Positions 22,132 through 33,401 are shown, counted from the first letter of the stretch. The stretch is 64,000 nt of DNA from Enoplolaimus lenunculus (GCA_030248215.1 JASANG010000327.1:1-64000); one strand, 5' to 3'. Notes: generated by a model not told the origin, from the sequence alone. Program-made: numbers and translations.

Positions 22132-22468
22132 TGCCCATGTAAACATCTGGGGCGGAACGTTTTTCTGCGAGACTGCCATAGAGTTAGCTTAAACTTTAGT
22201 CTATTTCTTGGTAACGCTCAGGCTTGCGCTATACTTTAGCCGCCGGAAACCGTCGCACGCCACTGTGCGTTGCTAACAAAAATATAGGCAAAATCTATTT
22301 AGCAATTTTTAATAAACAAATTTATAGTGCCGCGTACCGGCGCCCGCCAACGTCCGGCGATGCGCGGCACCATCTGGCGGCGCGCACCGAGTATGGCACA
22401 ACCCTTTTGCTTAGGCTTAGGAATATGCTTCTTGTACTACTGTTACTGCCCTGTTCTATACATTGGCC
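22132..22468 (-). mobile_element. MITE family G, copy 3, interrupted by H
   Basis: Ends TGCCCATGTAAACATC and CTATACATTGGCC. The TTAGGC core is split by a family H element at 22221-22404. Confidence 0.8.
22221..22404. mobile_element. MITE family H, nested in G
   Basis: Ends GGCTTGCGCTATACTTT and GTATGGCACAACCC. GC-rich CCGCCGG and GACGTCCGG-type arms flank an AT-rich middle. Confidence 0.65.
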
Positions 22469-22850
22469 AAGTGTCGTAGCATTTCAAGAAGTTGCCAAAT
22501 GCCTTACCTTAGGCTGTTGTTCTTAATAACCCGTAGCTTATATATCTCAATAGTTCAAACAGTCTCGCCCTGGTACAAAATTTTGAAAAAAATATATTCA
22601 ACTTCATTCCGAACAATAAAACTCTTCACAGCTCAAGGTCAACACATCGCAGAAGCTGCACAGTGAACATAAAAGCAAAATAGTGAATTATTAGTGAAAA
22701 ATATTAACACACTACATTTATGGCCGTATCACACTGGTGTAGCGTTACTTAAATTTAAATTGGCGACAGCAAACACCGAAAAATAATTAAAATGTTGATA
22801 TTTAAGATAATCTTGGCAAATTGTTTGATGATGGTTCATTACGGTATTCA
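22469..22850. other. No gene recognised
   Basis: AT-rich spacer between G copy 3 and the D hairpin. Confidence 0.45.
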
Positions 22851-23071
22851 CACTGCAAAAAAATGGTGAGTCAAATTGACTCTCTCCGAAATAGGGGTTC
22901 CATGACTACGCAAACTGGGTCGAAATGCGACTCCGCCAGAGTCAAATTCGACTAACTGAGTCGTTCGGTGAGTCGAATTTGACTCTGGCGGAGGCGAATT
23001 TGACTCAGTTTGTGTATCCCGAAAAACCTATTTCGGAGAGAGTCAATTTGACTCACCATTTTTTTGCAGTG
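22851..23071. mobile_element. Hairpin MITE family D, copy 1
   Basis: A 221-bp near-palindrome with ends CACTGCAAAAAAATGGTGAG and CTCACCATTTTTTTGCAGTG. The arms carry TGAGTCA and TGACTCA. It is flanked by CA on both sides. Confidence 0.95.
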
Positions 23072-24306
23072 CACCAAACAGCGAAGACATAGGATTGTGG
23101 GGGGAGTAGAATCTCCCAGGCACCTTCACTCGGCACGTACATAGTATGAAAGATAACACGGGACTATTGTGCACTGTTAAACTTATTTTTTTGACGCTGA
23201 GTTCTGAGTATATCAATATTGAATATGAATTATATTCAAAATAGATTAATACAAAAATATTTCTTCATGAACGTTTGATGTGAGGCAATCATGGGCGTAT
23301 CTTCATCGAAGATAGGCTTCTAGTGCATTCCATGTAAAAAGTGTCCCTAAAAACCTTAGGACCAAAAAGCAAATAGGAAAGTGGAGACGGGGACGAGCGC
23401 TAACGCACACTGATTTACGCCCTTAATAGGCAACGTGTGCTTGACAACCTCAATTTTCGTCGTTTTGATTATAATGCAAACATTAAGATTTAAAATCCAA
23501 TCATTTATCCGAGTTCAAGATGGGCAACGGTCGATTTATCAATTTCGTTGTGATGGCTTTTTTCTTGGTTCATTTCTGTCACAGCAGGTAATTTGACAGA
23601 AAATAAACTTATAACGTTGTCCATTTGAGCTTTTGACGCATATTGCAACTAAAGGATCAATGATGTACGTTTACCTGCTGTTGCTGTCAATGTGTATGAT
23701 AGGAACATTTTTAAATATGCACTATTGTAGAGTTGGTCATACACTACCATTTGCTTTGAGATTTGGCCTGTGCCACAAAATAAAACTTGTCTGAAAAATT
23801 ATTAATGAAACACACATTTGGCTGCGGGTGAGAGAACAAAGTTTCGTTTTAGGCACACATCTCGGTCGGCAAAATAGTCAAATTTGACGCGAAGTGAATT
23901 CTTTTATGAAGTGTAGAAATACGTAATTTGCTGTTTAAAGCGTGTAAATTTAATAAGTGGTTGTGCTGTGTTGGTGGAAAAGGTATTCGACAGTTATACA
24001 TTGTGAGGTATTGTTGAGCTGTGCCCTGCAATCTGTACACTGGGGAGGCAAGTGCCCCCCGCTTTCACATCCGGTGCCTGTGAAACAGGTCAAATAATTT
24101 CGCGAGTTCTTAGAACTATTGGCGTATAATCTCGTGCAGCACCAGAGAAAGTTAACTAATTACTACCGGTTGAACAAGCTGTTGGCCGAATGAGAGTAAA
24201 CCAGCAGATGTATATGACCTTAATGAAAAACCTCTTCGAATTGCATTTGTTAACGCGTAAATCACGAGCATACCAAGGTAACAATGTGACGAAAATTAAA
24301 TATACA
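23072..24306. other. No gene recognised
   Basis: No coding sequence or repeat family was recognised in this 1.2-kb AT-rich stretch. Confidence 0.45.
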
Positions 24307-24680
24307 TATACTCTCTAAAAACCTAAACTTAAATTATAGCTTAGCTAAACTTAAATATAAGTTTAAAGTAAGACTGAAATGGCTGAACGGACTAACTGAA
24401 CTAGAATTTTAAGTTTTACTTAAACTAGCGTGCGTGTTCTTAAGTTCAACATGAGTTTAAGTAAAACTTATTTTTACTTTGAGTAACAAGTGCATCCCAG
24501 AAGTTATGTCTATCCAAGAGTTCATTAAGTTTAGCTTAGACTCAAAATATGTAGAATTTTGAATGAATTTAAGCGTAAACCTGTGTGTTAGTTTAGCTAA
24601 TCTACAAAGTCAGTTTGGTACTGCTGGATGATTGCCTTAAGCTTAAATAAAGTTAGTTTTAGCTTTTAGAGAGTATATAT
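24307..24680 (+). mobile_element. MITE family F, copy 1
   Basis: Ends ATATACTCTCTAAAAACC and AGCTTTTAGAGAGTATAT. The interior is rich in TTAAGTTTA/TAAACTTAA. It is the same order and strand as the copy at 34821-35178. Confidence 0.85.
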
Positions 24681-24926
24681 TATATATAAGGTAATACCAA
24701 AACAAAATTCTAGCTATTTAACCTTTTAGCAAATATATGCTGCTATTGTTAGAATTTTTCTAAGTGAGTAGAATTAATTTAAAGAAACAAACTGCAATAA
24801 AATTTTACTAAATTTCTTAATTTGACTCGAATAAGAACTGTGTTTACATTAGCAGTTTCAGGAAACAGTCATAATTCAAAATTTTAAATAATGCCCGAAA
24901 TGTGCAAAATTCCTAATAAGTAAAAT

Positions 24927-25140
24927 GGCCCATGTATAGAACAGGGACGGAACGTTTTTCTGCGGGGCTGTAATAAAGTCAGCATAAGCTTTTATTAGAC
25001 TAAGGTTTTTTGCTTAAGCTTACACTTAGGCTAAGGCTTAGGAATAGGCTCATCCTTTCACTTAGGCTTAGGCTAAGGTTTTGGTTTAGGCTTAGGAATA
25101 TGGTTATACCACTGTTACGGCATTGTTCTATAAATGGGGC
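24927..25140 (-). mobile_element. MITE family G, copy 4 (hAT-like)
   Basis: Ends GGCCCATGTATAGAAC and GTTCTATAAATGGGGC. TTAGGC core. Flanks AGTAAAAT (24919-24926) and AGTAAAAC (25141-25148) form an 8-bp duplication with one mismatch. Confidence 0.9.
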
Positions 25141-25148
25141 AGTAAAAC

Positions 25149-25595
25149 AATTTATTGAGATTTCAGTTAACAATAAAAAGACTATATTTATTTAATTTTG
25201 TTTCGGAATTCATTTTATAACTAAAACAAGTAACCAAACTTAAACAAAAAAATAATCTAAATTAGCCATTAGCCAATATATAATAAAAGTGCTTCAATTT
25301 TTAAAACATTTTCATTTTTTTTTCTGTGTAGGAATTTTAATTCTTTAAGCGATTTTTGAGTGAAACACAATGCTGAAAAACAACATTTGTAAATGCGTTT
25401 TGCAAGAAATACATATCAGATGCTTGCAATCTTTTTCAAACGCAAATGTTGGTAAATGATGCTGGTTTAACATTTTATTTTATTTCCTGAACACATCGAT
25501 TTTTGCTTTTGGCTACTGCTTTTCAAACCAACTGAATTCGATCGGTTAAGCTCAAATAAAGACAAAGCGACGTGTGAAAAGCAATACTCGAAATA
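25149..25595. other. No gene recognised
   Basis: AT-rich spacer between two G copies. Confidence 0.45.
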
Positions 25596-25603
25596 CTTGC
25601 AAT

Positions 25604-25709
25604 GGTCTGAGTACAGATCAGGGGCGGAAGTTTTTTTTGTTAAGGCTTTTAGGCTTAGGCTTAGAAAAATGCTTTACTGCTGCAACGGACCTGTTCTATA
25701 ACATTGGCC
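25604..25709 (-). mobile_element. MITE family G, copy 5 (short)
   Basis: A 106-bp copy with a shortened core. The perfect 8-bp target duplication CTTGCAAT (25596-25603, 25710-25717) shows it moved, or was deleted internally, as a defined unit. Confidence 0.85.
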
Positions 25710-25787
25710 CTTGCAATAATGGGTTATTTATAGAAGCTAGACCAAAACGTATCCCTAAACATGAGATATTAAGATTATGCAACTTCT

Positions 25788-25936
25788 GGCCAATGTAAAG
25801 AACATGGGCGAACAATATTATAAGCTTATTCCTAAGCCTAATCCTAAGACTAAGCCTAAGCCTAAGCCTAAGTGTAAGAATGAGTAAACTTCAATCTAGT
25901 CCCACAGAAAAACGTTCCACCCCTGATCTTTACAAT
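25788..25936 (+). mobile_element. MITE family G, copy 6
   Basis: Left end GGCCAATGTAAAGAAC. The core has CCTAAGCCTAAGCCTAAG. Right CCCCTGATCTTTACA with the last bases lost. Confidence 0.8.
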
Positions 25937-27693
25937 TCCAACTGAGCCAAACCAAAAAATAACTGAAACTATTAATTTACTCCGTTCCTATGGTAGAAAA
26001 CCAGTCCGTTTCATCGTGCTGAAATAACAAAATAACACCCAATTTAAATGTTGTAAGTTGTAGAAGAATTGCACCCTGTTTTATTAAAATACCCTTCTTC
26101 GGACATAACAGTAAAAAGCAAAATTTACGTAAAAATTTTCACTTTTTCACCTTATAAACGAAATTTTAACAGACTAACACAAAAACCAACCAAATTAAAT
26201 CGCTCTTAGTCGTTCAAGTCATGCTGTGAACGGCAAAAACTAAAATTTTTAAACATCATTTATGCAGGGCTGCAAATAAGAGGGGGGCGAATGTTTGGTA
26301 GGGCTCGCCTCAATCATATGCATCTACTTTTCTTTTCCTGTGAACTTATCAAAAACCTTGAATGAATTTTATGTTTACATTTTTTTGCCAGCTTATACAA
26401 TCTGTCTGTCCCTGTGGTGTCTTTTCTGTTGCGGGCCAGCATATATGATGTCTTCAGTATAAAATTGCCTCTCAGTTTTACAAAAGACGAGTAAACAATA
26501 CTGCGAAAAACATATTTTAACTCATATTATATATACTAGTAATCCGTAGTTGCACACATGTGTAACTCTCTTGAAATACACTGTGTTTTGGCATAATATG
26601 TTTAGGAGGATTTGTTCAAACAGGTCTGTACTTCCTTGAAACTTGATTGACCAATTGTGTATTTAATTTCAATACAAATGTTTTATCCTTGTGTGTGTCC
26701 GGTAAGAATGATGGACCCCAGAATCGAAGGAAAATACCGTCCCAAATTGATGTTTGCTTAAGACAATATACAAATTACATACATGGTAAAATAGACGCAT
26801 AAAGCTAACAGGCTTCGTCTTATAGAATAACAACACAAAGAAAAAGTAAACAGCAATCTTCTATCTTCAGAAATTTTCAATTCGAAGTATAGAAGTAAAT
26901 TTGCATATTCATATACAAATCTGCTGGAACGATGCCCAGAATACGTGTGCGGGCGTTCCAGCTTTAATATATTCGACGGAGCCGGATAATCTAGTATCCG
27001 GCCGAAGCCGGAGCGGGAGCCGGAGCCGGATAATGAATTCAAATTTAATACTAGATAGATTGCGTTTAGATATCAGAACGTAGCTTGCAAATTTTCAGCA
27101 AGTCTCGGTTTCTTGAGTCTCGGCGGTTTGGAACCGATTCCAGGAATAATTTCTTTTGAAAATTTTATGTTTTTTCTGTGATGACCAAAAGTTGACCGAG
27201 ACCGAGACTTTTCATTTCCGGTCTCCGCCTATCCCTGGCTCAGAAATAAGCTATTATGTTTACTTACTTATGTATAGACACATTTTTACGCTGAATTATA
27301 GGCGTAGCTTTAAGAATGATACAAATGTGATGCTGATTTTCCATCGTCATTGTTACCCATCACATTCAAAAATCTACATTACATGTGTATCACAGAAAAA
27401 ATATGTAAAAGAAAGTCCGTCAATCCGATTGTACTTGGCATATATACCTACGAATGACGGTATAAATTTTTGAAGTTTTTTAAAAAATAATATCCGGCAA
27501 GTTAAAATACCGGAGCGTGTGTGTATATATCTAAAATTAAAGCTGTGAATCTTAGAAGCCGCGTTCCAAATAGCTTTAGTATCTTTCACCAGGTATAGTG
27601 TTTACATTTCACAATAAAAGGAATTACGAACTATATTTCACACTTCCGCTACAGGCAGCGTGCAGAACGTTAACAGACTGGAGTTAATAGTCC
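25937..27693. other. No gene; small Q-type fragment
   Basis: A CCGGAGCCGGAT / GCCGGAGCGGGAGCCGG cluster lies at ~26980-27040 and CGAGACCGAGAC-type repeats at ~27100-27240. No gene was recognised. Confidence 0.45.
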
Positions 27694-27859
27694 ACGTCCG
27701 AAGACACCGCAATATGCTGGGAGGCACAAAAATTTCATAGGAGGGGCATGCAAAAGCATTTGATATTACTTACTGGTGAAGTTGAAACTTTTCAAACGGA
27801 ATCAAAATTTTGTAAGACGAAGGGTTCCGTACCTTTTGGCTCTGCTAGACCACGGACCC
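27694..27859 (-). mobile_element. MITE family A, copy 10 (decayed)
   Basis: The core TTTCATAGGAGGGGCATGCA is recognisable. The ends are eroded (GTCCGAAGAC, GACCACGGACC). Confidence 0.6.
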
Positions 27860-27970
27860 TCAGTGCTTCAAAAGTTTCACCAGGCTTTTCGCTAACTAGT
27901 GATTGGTATTTTATACGCAGTTGAGAGTATTGGTGCGATAGTCGACTAATGAAATATGAAACAGTGACGA

Positions 27971-28521
27971 GTGTTGAATACTTTCGAAATTTTGTATCAA
28001 ACCATGATACATTTAGCAAAAAAGTATTACAACCACGGCCCAAACTTGCGACAATGGCCGTATAGACGGAATGGGCAGGGAGAAGTTATACTCGGGTTCC
28101 ACTGTAAAGTGAAAATGAGCACTGTTCAGGAGTTAATTTGTGGTTCAAGTTTAAAAGTTAACCCAAAAACAAAGCGTCGGTATGCAGTTGGTTCTGTTTC
28201 TACGTTAACATTTGAAAACCAAAATTGCCACAGGTTAATTTTCCATTTTGACTCTACAGTGGAGGAAATTGATCCCGGTGAAAACTCTTCTACGCGATTT
28301 GAAGTTTACCGTGAAAATCGGCAACAAGGGTTTCTTTAAATTTTAGCCACAGAATCGATATGTATTGGTGTTTTATGTAACCTGGTTCAAGTTGTATGTA
28401 ATCTCTTTTTAGCAAAAAAGAAAACAATGTTTATTCATCTGAAAAGTTTCCGTACGAAGACCCTGCAAATTTTCGGCTTTTTATGCGCAAAACAGCAACT
28501 GCAGATCATCTTATGGTGTAA
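27971..28521 (+). CDS. Unrecognised protein segment, two candidate exons (5' end unknown)
   Basis: A frame running to 28329 joins in phase to a second exon at 28413-28521, which ends in TAA. The 83-nt intron would use AAGG|GTTTCT and TCTCTTTTTAG|CAAAA. The joined product ends ...RFEVYRENRQQG then KKENNVYSSEKFPYEDPANF and stops ~15 residues later. It is charged, evenly composed and non-repetitive, unlike the chance frames nearby, which is why it is proposed as coding. I do not recognise the family. There is no clear initiator: the frame opens after a stop at 27965-27967 with no ATG until 28116, so the true 5' part is either an upstream exon or a start at that ATG (MSTVQEL). The donor is weak (GTTTCT). 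It may be a real small gene, the last exons of a larger one, or a captured or decayed piece. Confidence 0.4.
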
Positions 28522-28590
28522 TTAATAACGTGGGATTACAAATCACTGCGATTCGAACCTGAGTAAAAAAGAAGATATTCCTTCTAAATA

Positions 28591-28882
28591 CACTGTAAAT
28601 TCCAACGAGTTGATAAATTAACACAGAGAGGATTAGTTATTTTTGGTAATTTCCGAGTTAATAACAGTAAATATTAAATCACCACGAGCTGATTTAATTA
28701 CAAGTTAGTTAATTAATTGACTCCAGATAACTACATACAATACAGAATTCTGAGTTGTCAAAGATCTAATTCAAATTTCAGACTTCTGAATGGATTCAAC
28801 TCATTCGATAAGTTATTAAGATCAAGTATGGATTCAACTCATTCTATAAGTTATTGAGATCAACTTACTCGAATTTACAGTG
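28591..28882. mobile_element. MITE family E, copy 1
   Basis: Ends CACTGTAAATTCCAACGAG and CTCGAATTTACAGTG, flanked by TA. An internal ~38-bp direct duplication starting TGGATTCAACTCATTC lies at ~28791-28863. Confidence 0.85.
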
Positions 28883-28922
28883 TACTTTTGGTGGGTAAGC
28901 ACAGAGAACATTTACAAGTATT

Positions 28923-28985
28923 AAAACTAGAAAAAATGTTCAGCTTGTTCTAGCGATTGGGATATGTTTCATATTAACCAGTCGT
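28923..28985 (+). repeat. Fragment of the 1829-2740 foldback family
   Basis: Shares AACTAGAAAAA, TTCAGC and GGGATATGTTTCATATT with the arm at 1850-1905. Confidence 0.55.
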
Positions 28986-29035
28986 AGTGGGACTATATTT
29001 ATTGAGCGAAGCTCGAACACACGTAAGCAATTAAG

Positions 29036-29700
29036 GTAATATGCAAATTAGTTATTAGCTAACTATTCATTTGTCGGTTTTGGAGGTTTGTAACCAATTT
29101 CCTCAGGTTCCTCGTACCCAAAAACCCTTCAGCCACCCTAATAATTTTTGGAATAATTTGAAAAGTCCTAATTTTGTCTTGTCAATTAATCTAATATGCA
29201 AATTAGCTATTAGCTAACTATTCAATTATCGGTTTTGGAGGTTTGTAAACAATTGATACAGATTCCTCGCACCCAAAAACCTTCAGTAAACCCTATTAAT
29301 TATTGAAATAATTTAAAGTCTTAGTTTTGTCTTGTCAATTAAACTAATATGCAAATTAGGTATTAGCTAACTATTGAATTATCGGTTTTGGAGGTTTGTA
29401 AACTATTTATTCAAATTCCTCGCACCTAAAAACCCTTTAGTGCTGAAATTATATTGCTTTTAACCTTAATAATTAGTGAAATATTGTAAAAAGTCCTAAG
29501 TTAGGCTTATAAACTATGCTTATATGCAAATTATATTTAGCTAACTGCTCAATTATCGGCTTTGGAGGTATGTAAACAGTCTACGCGGATTTCTCGCACC
29601 CAAAAACCCTTTAACGCTATAATTAGATTGCTTCTAACTATAATAATTAGTGAAATATTGTGGAAAGTCCTAATTTAGGCTTAATTAATTATGCAAATTA
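29036..29700 (+). repeat. ~155-175-bp tandem repeats opening with ATGCAAAT
   Basis: Four units plus a partial fifth. Octamer starts are at 29041, 29196, 29349, 29524 and 29691. Each unit contains TATTAGCTAAC or a close variant, TCGGTTTTGGAGGT and a CTCGCACCCAAAAACC-like block. Spacings are 155, 153, 175 and 167 bp. Confidence 0.9.
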
Positions 29701-29890
29701 GCCTGTAGCTAACAAACGGCTTAAAATTTTAAAACCCCAATGCGAGGTTAACACCCCAGGATAATCGGCTTTCAAACAAAAAAAGTTTATCAAAATCGGT
29801 TCAGCCGTTTCTAACATTCTTTTCGGACGGACAGACGGACGGACGGACATCCACCTTTCGACCCCCAAGTACAAAACATAAAACGCTTCG

Positions 29891-29919
29891 CGAAACTCCG
29901 AGCTTCGCTCGGAGTTTCG
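29891..29919. other. Perfect 12-bp stem hairpin
   Basis: CGAAACTCCGAG, a 5-nt loop, then CTCGGAGTTTCG, lying just inside the right inverted end of the 28990-29935 element. Confidence 0.9.
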
Positions 29920-29935
29920 CTTCGCTCAATAAAAA

Positions 29936-30536
29936 ATAACATTGTAATTAAAAACAAGTAGGTATGGTCGTTTGAAAATATTTGGAAAAGACATCAAGGA
30001 ACATTTTCAATTTCATACCACTACAAAGATTTCGATTGAAAAGCCGATAAAGTTCCGGGTACTACTGTACTAAACAGCGACCGTTGATCATTTGTGGAGC
30101 AGTGTCAACGCAAATTTGCAACCAAAATAAAATTCGAACTTGAATGTAAAAACAACAGATTAAGCAGTTTTAGGATTTCTTAGTTGTAAAATGAAAGAAT
30201 AAATATTTAAATTAAAATAACTTGTAAAAATTTTAACTTTTCCATCAGAGGTGTCAACTTGAGTCCAAAACACAAATATACGAAGATTTACTGTAATTTA
30301 CTCACTGACTTGCAGTTCAGGCATATCATAAGTGCAAATTCAGATTGATGCTGTTTTTCGACGCAAACCGAAAAATATCCACGAGCTTATTTCAACTGGG
30401 AATCGACTCTTATAAAAGTTTCTTGCATACAGACACAGCGAGTGAGAAAAGTTTATTCACTTCTTGGACCCAGGTTGAAACTAAAACTGGCATATACTAC
30501 TTTTTTATGATTCTACATCAAGGTGCAATCGGAGGT
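29936..30536. other. No gene recognised
   Basis: AT-rich spacer. Confidence 0.45.
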
Positions 30537-30915
30537 GAAAAACAACGAAGCCGGAGCAGGTGCCTGAGGTCAACAAAAATGTTCGGAACCGCAGCCGGAG
30601 TTGAAGCAAAAGTCTGCAGCTAAAATTGTGTTTAACTTGCTAATTTAGCTATTATCTGTAAGGTGTTGTCAAATCTTTTAGTTTTACGCATATTTTTAAC
30701 GAAATCTTGCTTGGCAATATTTTCCTAAAAATTGTACCAAAAATTAAAACGAAACCTAACAAGCAAATAAACTTTGTAAAACTATAACAAATTTCACTAC
30801 TAAAATTTTATCGATATCTCCGGCAGAAATTCTACCGGAGGTAGAGCCGGAGCCTGACCCAGACAGCGATTTTCTGCCAGAGCCGAAGCCAGTGGCAAGC
30901 TTCCGGTAGTACGCT
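30537..30915. repeat. Q-family fragments (pair)
   Basis: Two CCGGAG-rich blocks (30540-30615 and ~30815-30915). They are separated by AT-rich sequence with TTTGTAAAACTATAACAAAT, similar to the middle of Q elements at 40 kb. Confidence 0.6.
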
Positions 30916-30996
30916 GCGGTACGGGTGACGTCGTCATGTATAAGCTTTGGAATACAAATTCCTCAGTTTACTTCACGACCCATACGAGCGTGCTCA

Positions 30997-31130
30997 CTAA
31001 ACCTAAGTCAGCGACTAAGCCTAAAGTTATAAGCTAATCTAAGCTTAAGCCTAAGTGTATATAAACCTTAACATAAACATAATCCAAAGTCAAAGCCTAA
31101 ATCTATAGCCAAATGCCTAAACCTAAACCA
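30997..31130 (+). repeat. Decayed CCTAAGCC (TTAGGC-type) cluster
   Basis: Irregular CCTAAG/CCTAAA repeats resembling the core of families G and K without recognisable ends. Confidence 0.5.
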
Positions 31131-32507
31131 CCCAGTTCCTGAGTCCCCCAGTCTCACTGTATCTCATTAAAGCAGGCTTCAAACATGGGTCCCTCGACCA
31201 GTATTTAAACGTTTGCCGTTCGCCTCAAAGCAAACCATAAAAATTGAACCAATTTTTTGCAAGTTTTGTGTCGCTGCAAAAAACCTTCAGAAACCGTTGC
31301 GAGCTAAGCCAACAATAAAATCCTGACCGGCTATACGCAACAGTCATTGGCGAATGAAAAGAGGGGGTACAGCCAGGCCGTACCCTTGAACAAAAAACAA
31401 AACAAAAATTTTGTATTACGATTTAGTATTAAAATTTGGCTTTGTGAGTCGTCTATTACGCGAGCTGGTTCCACAATATCAGGCGCGGCCTCGCTGTGAA
31501 AAATTTGCGGAACCGCCACGCGGCAACAACGAATATTGCTCTTCAAAATCAATTCCAATTATAACCGAATATAGCATATGCAGATTAAAATGGCAAAATT
31601 AAACCCTGTGTGCAGTCGACTATTGAGGAAAAAATCACATTTTCAAAGTCCATTTATACGCCAGAGAGCGAACGCGTATACCATAGTGATAGCGATATAG
31701 CTCTGAAATTTGTGAAAAAGCTGTAAAAATGCGGACTTTTGCAGGCTGTAGAATAAATTTGTTGTGGTCGAAAAAATTTTCTCACTCGCTACGCTTTCAG
31801 ACATGGTTATCCCCACACGAAATGAAATTCTCACTGCGCTCTGCGCAGAGGGTTGCATCAAACAATGCCCAGAGCATAATATAAGTAGACATCAAAAGCA
31901 TAGCAAGAGTAGGGTTGTCATATATAAAGAAACGCAAAGAGGGTGAAAAAGACAGAAGGCATCATATATCAAAACAGGGCCAAAGCCTAAGTATAGTCCG
32001 CTTTTAAGCAACAGTAGAGGGTTGTCAAAAGGGTAGCGCCGTAAAAAGGCATTATGTCTTCGCCTGGCAGGAAAAATGTATTTACAGCAATCAAAGAATA
32101 ATTACTCTACACTGTATAATTTTTGCATGCCCACCTTCTATAAATCTTTTTGCTCCCTCTGCTAACGATTCCTCGATGCGGGTGCGACAATCAGAATGAA
32201 TCGAGTGAATTAAAAACAAACAACCCCCAAATGTATATGCGGCGTGAAGCGTAAACAGTTTTACCCACAAGCGTTGCGGCACCCTGAAGGAACCGCTGTG
32301 TCGCAGAATGCAAAATCAGTTTTGACTCAAAGCACAGAGTTTGACCGAACAGTATTTAATGTGCAGTCGGCGACCCGTAAAATATCGGCATGGGAGTGTG
32401 ATTCAATTGGTCTGAGCTTATTCCACCAATCCACAATGGTCTCGAGTTCATGTGAATGCGGGTAAAGTGAAACCCAGATTTAAAAATGGTACAAGAAATC
32501 AACAAGT
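31131..32507. other. No gene; J and A scraps
   Basis: Family J piece at ~31760-31850 (AAAAAATTTTCTCACTCGCT). A weak family A scrap at ~32120-32190 (TGCATGCCCACCTTCT). Otherwise unassigned. Confidence 0.45.
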
Positions 32508-32633
32508 GTAAGAGTGAGCTTCAGCTTGTACGTAAGCCTAAGCCGAAGCAAAAAAATTAGTCCAAACTTTAAGCTTACTCTATTGCGGTCTCGCAGAAAA
32601 ACGTCTCGTTCCTGATCTTTATCTGCATGGACC
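32508..32633 (+). mobile_element. MITE family G, right-hand part
   Basis: GTAAGCCTAAGCC, TTAAGCTTACTCTATTGC and CAGAAAAACGT, ending CTTTATCTGCATGGACC. The left end is missing. Confidence 0.7.
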
Positions 32634-32854
32634 AGACATTCGAACTGTTTGATACTTGTCGATAGGTGTATTTGTTAATACTTTAGTATGTATTTTTAGC
32701 AACTTAATAATTTCACATTTTTCATGCACTGACAGCAAAGTTCAAGTATTAATATTGAAATTCCAATAATGGCGGGTTCGGGTAATTAAAAATAAAAATC
32801 GTCGCTTTACACATAAGCCTGTAGTAAAGTCAAAATTCCATTGGAACGCTATAT
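32634..32854. other. No feature seen
   Basis: AT-rich spacer. Confidence 0.4.
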
Positions 32855-32981
32855 ACTTTGATAAGGGGCATGCAAAAATTCAAACAACTTGCAAGTCGGG
32901 CTAAATGCGCTCTAGGCTCTAGGACTGTGATCCACATTTTTATAAGGAAACTGAGTTCCCTGGGCTCTGCTCTGGGCCACA
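32855..32981 (-). mobile_element. MITE family A, copy 18 (decayed)
   Basis: Recognised by AAGGGGCATGCAAAAATTC, ACTTGCAAGTCGG and CTGAGTTCCCTGGGCTC. The ends are lost. Confidence 0.5.
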
Positions 32982-33236
32982 GTACTGATTTATGAAACGC
33001 AAACATAAAACTTTTTTAGATTTTGTAAAAAACCATTTAATTATATATACTGTTTCGTACCAGATGGTTCAAACGGAAATACCTACTAACGACGTTAATG
33101 GCTTTGTAATATTAACACTATTAATGGTAGTATCTATTAGTTCAAACGTTGAACAGGCGATTTGGAAACTAGTAGTATTGCGTAGATCCTACCACCATAT
33201 TAAACCATGTATACTCTGAAAATTTATGTCGTTACC

Positions 33237-33401
33237 GGGCCCGTAACCAACCGGCTGCCAGGTGGGGGGCTCAGCCCTCATGCGAAAATTTTTCCCCTCC
33301 CCTAGAAAAGTTTCAGCCTCGCTTGTAAGTCATCGGAAAACCATGTATGCCCGTCATGAAAGATTTTTAGCCCCCTATTAAGGCGGCTGGCTATCCGGGC
33401 C
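33237..33401 (+). mobile_element. MITE family A, copy 11
   Basis: Ends GGGCCCGTAACCAACC and GGCTGGCTATCCGGGCC. The core has GCCTCGCTTGTAAGTCATCG. Confidence 0.85.

Larger units (their letters stand above)
28990..29935. mobile_element. Element with tandem core and 3' hairpin (Helentron-like candidate)
   Basis: Ends are inverted: TATTTATTGAGCGAAGC on the left and GCTTCGCTCAATAAA on the right. The interior is a four- to five-unit tandem array. Near the right end are an ACGGACGGACGGAC stretch and a 12-bp perfect stem hairpin. Terminal inverted repeats, an internal tandem array and a subterminal hairpin are known from Helentron-type non-autonomous elements. No Rep/helicase gene is present, so the class is an inference. 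Confidence 0.6.

Noticed and set aside
29829-29850. ACGGACGGACGGAC stretch as a CRISPR-like or satellite signal
   Set aside because: A short simple repeat common near the ends of dispersed animal repeats, here part of the 28990-29935 element.
28990-29935. Regularly spaced repeats as a CRISPR array
   Set aside because: Whole ~160-bp units are repeated with no unique spacers, in a eukaryotic genome.
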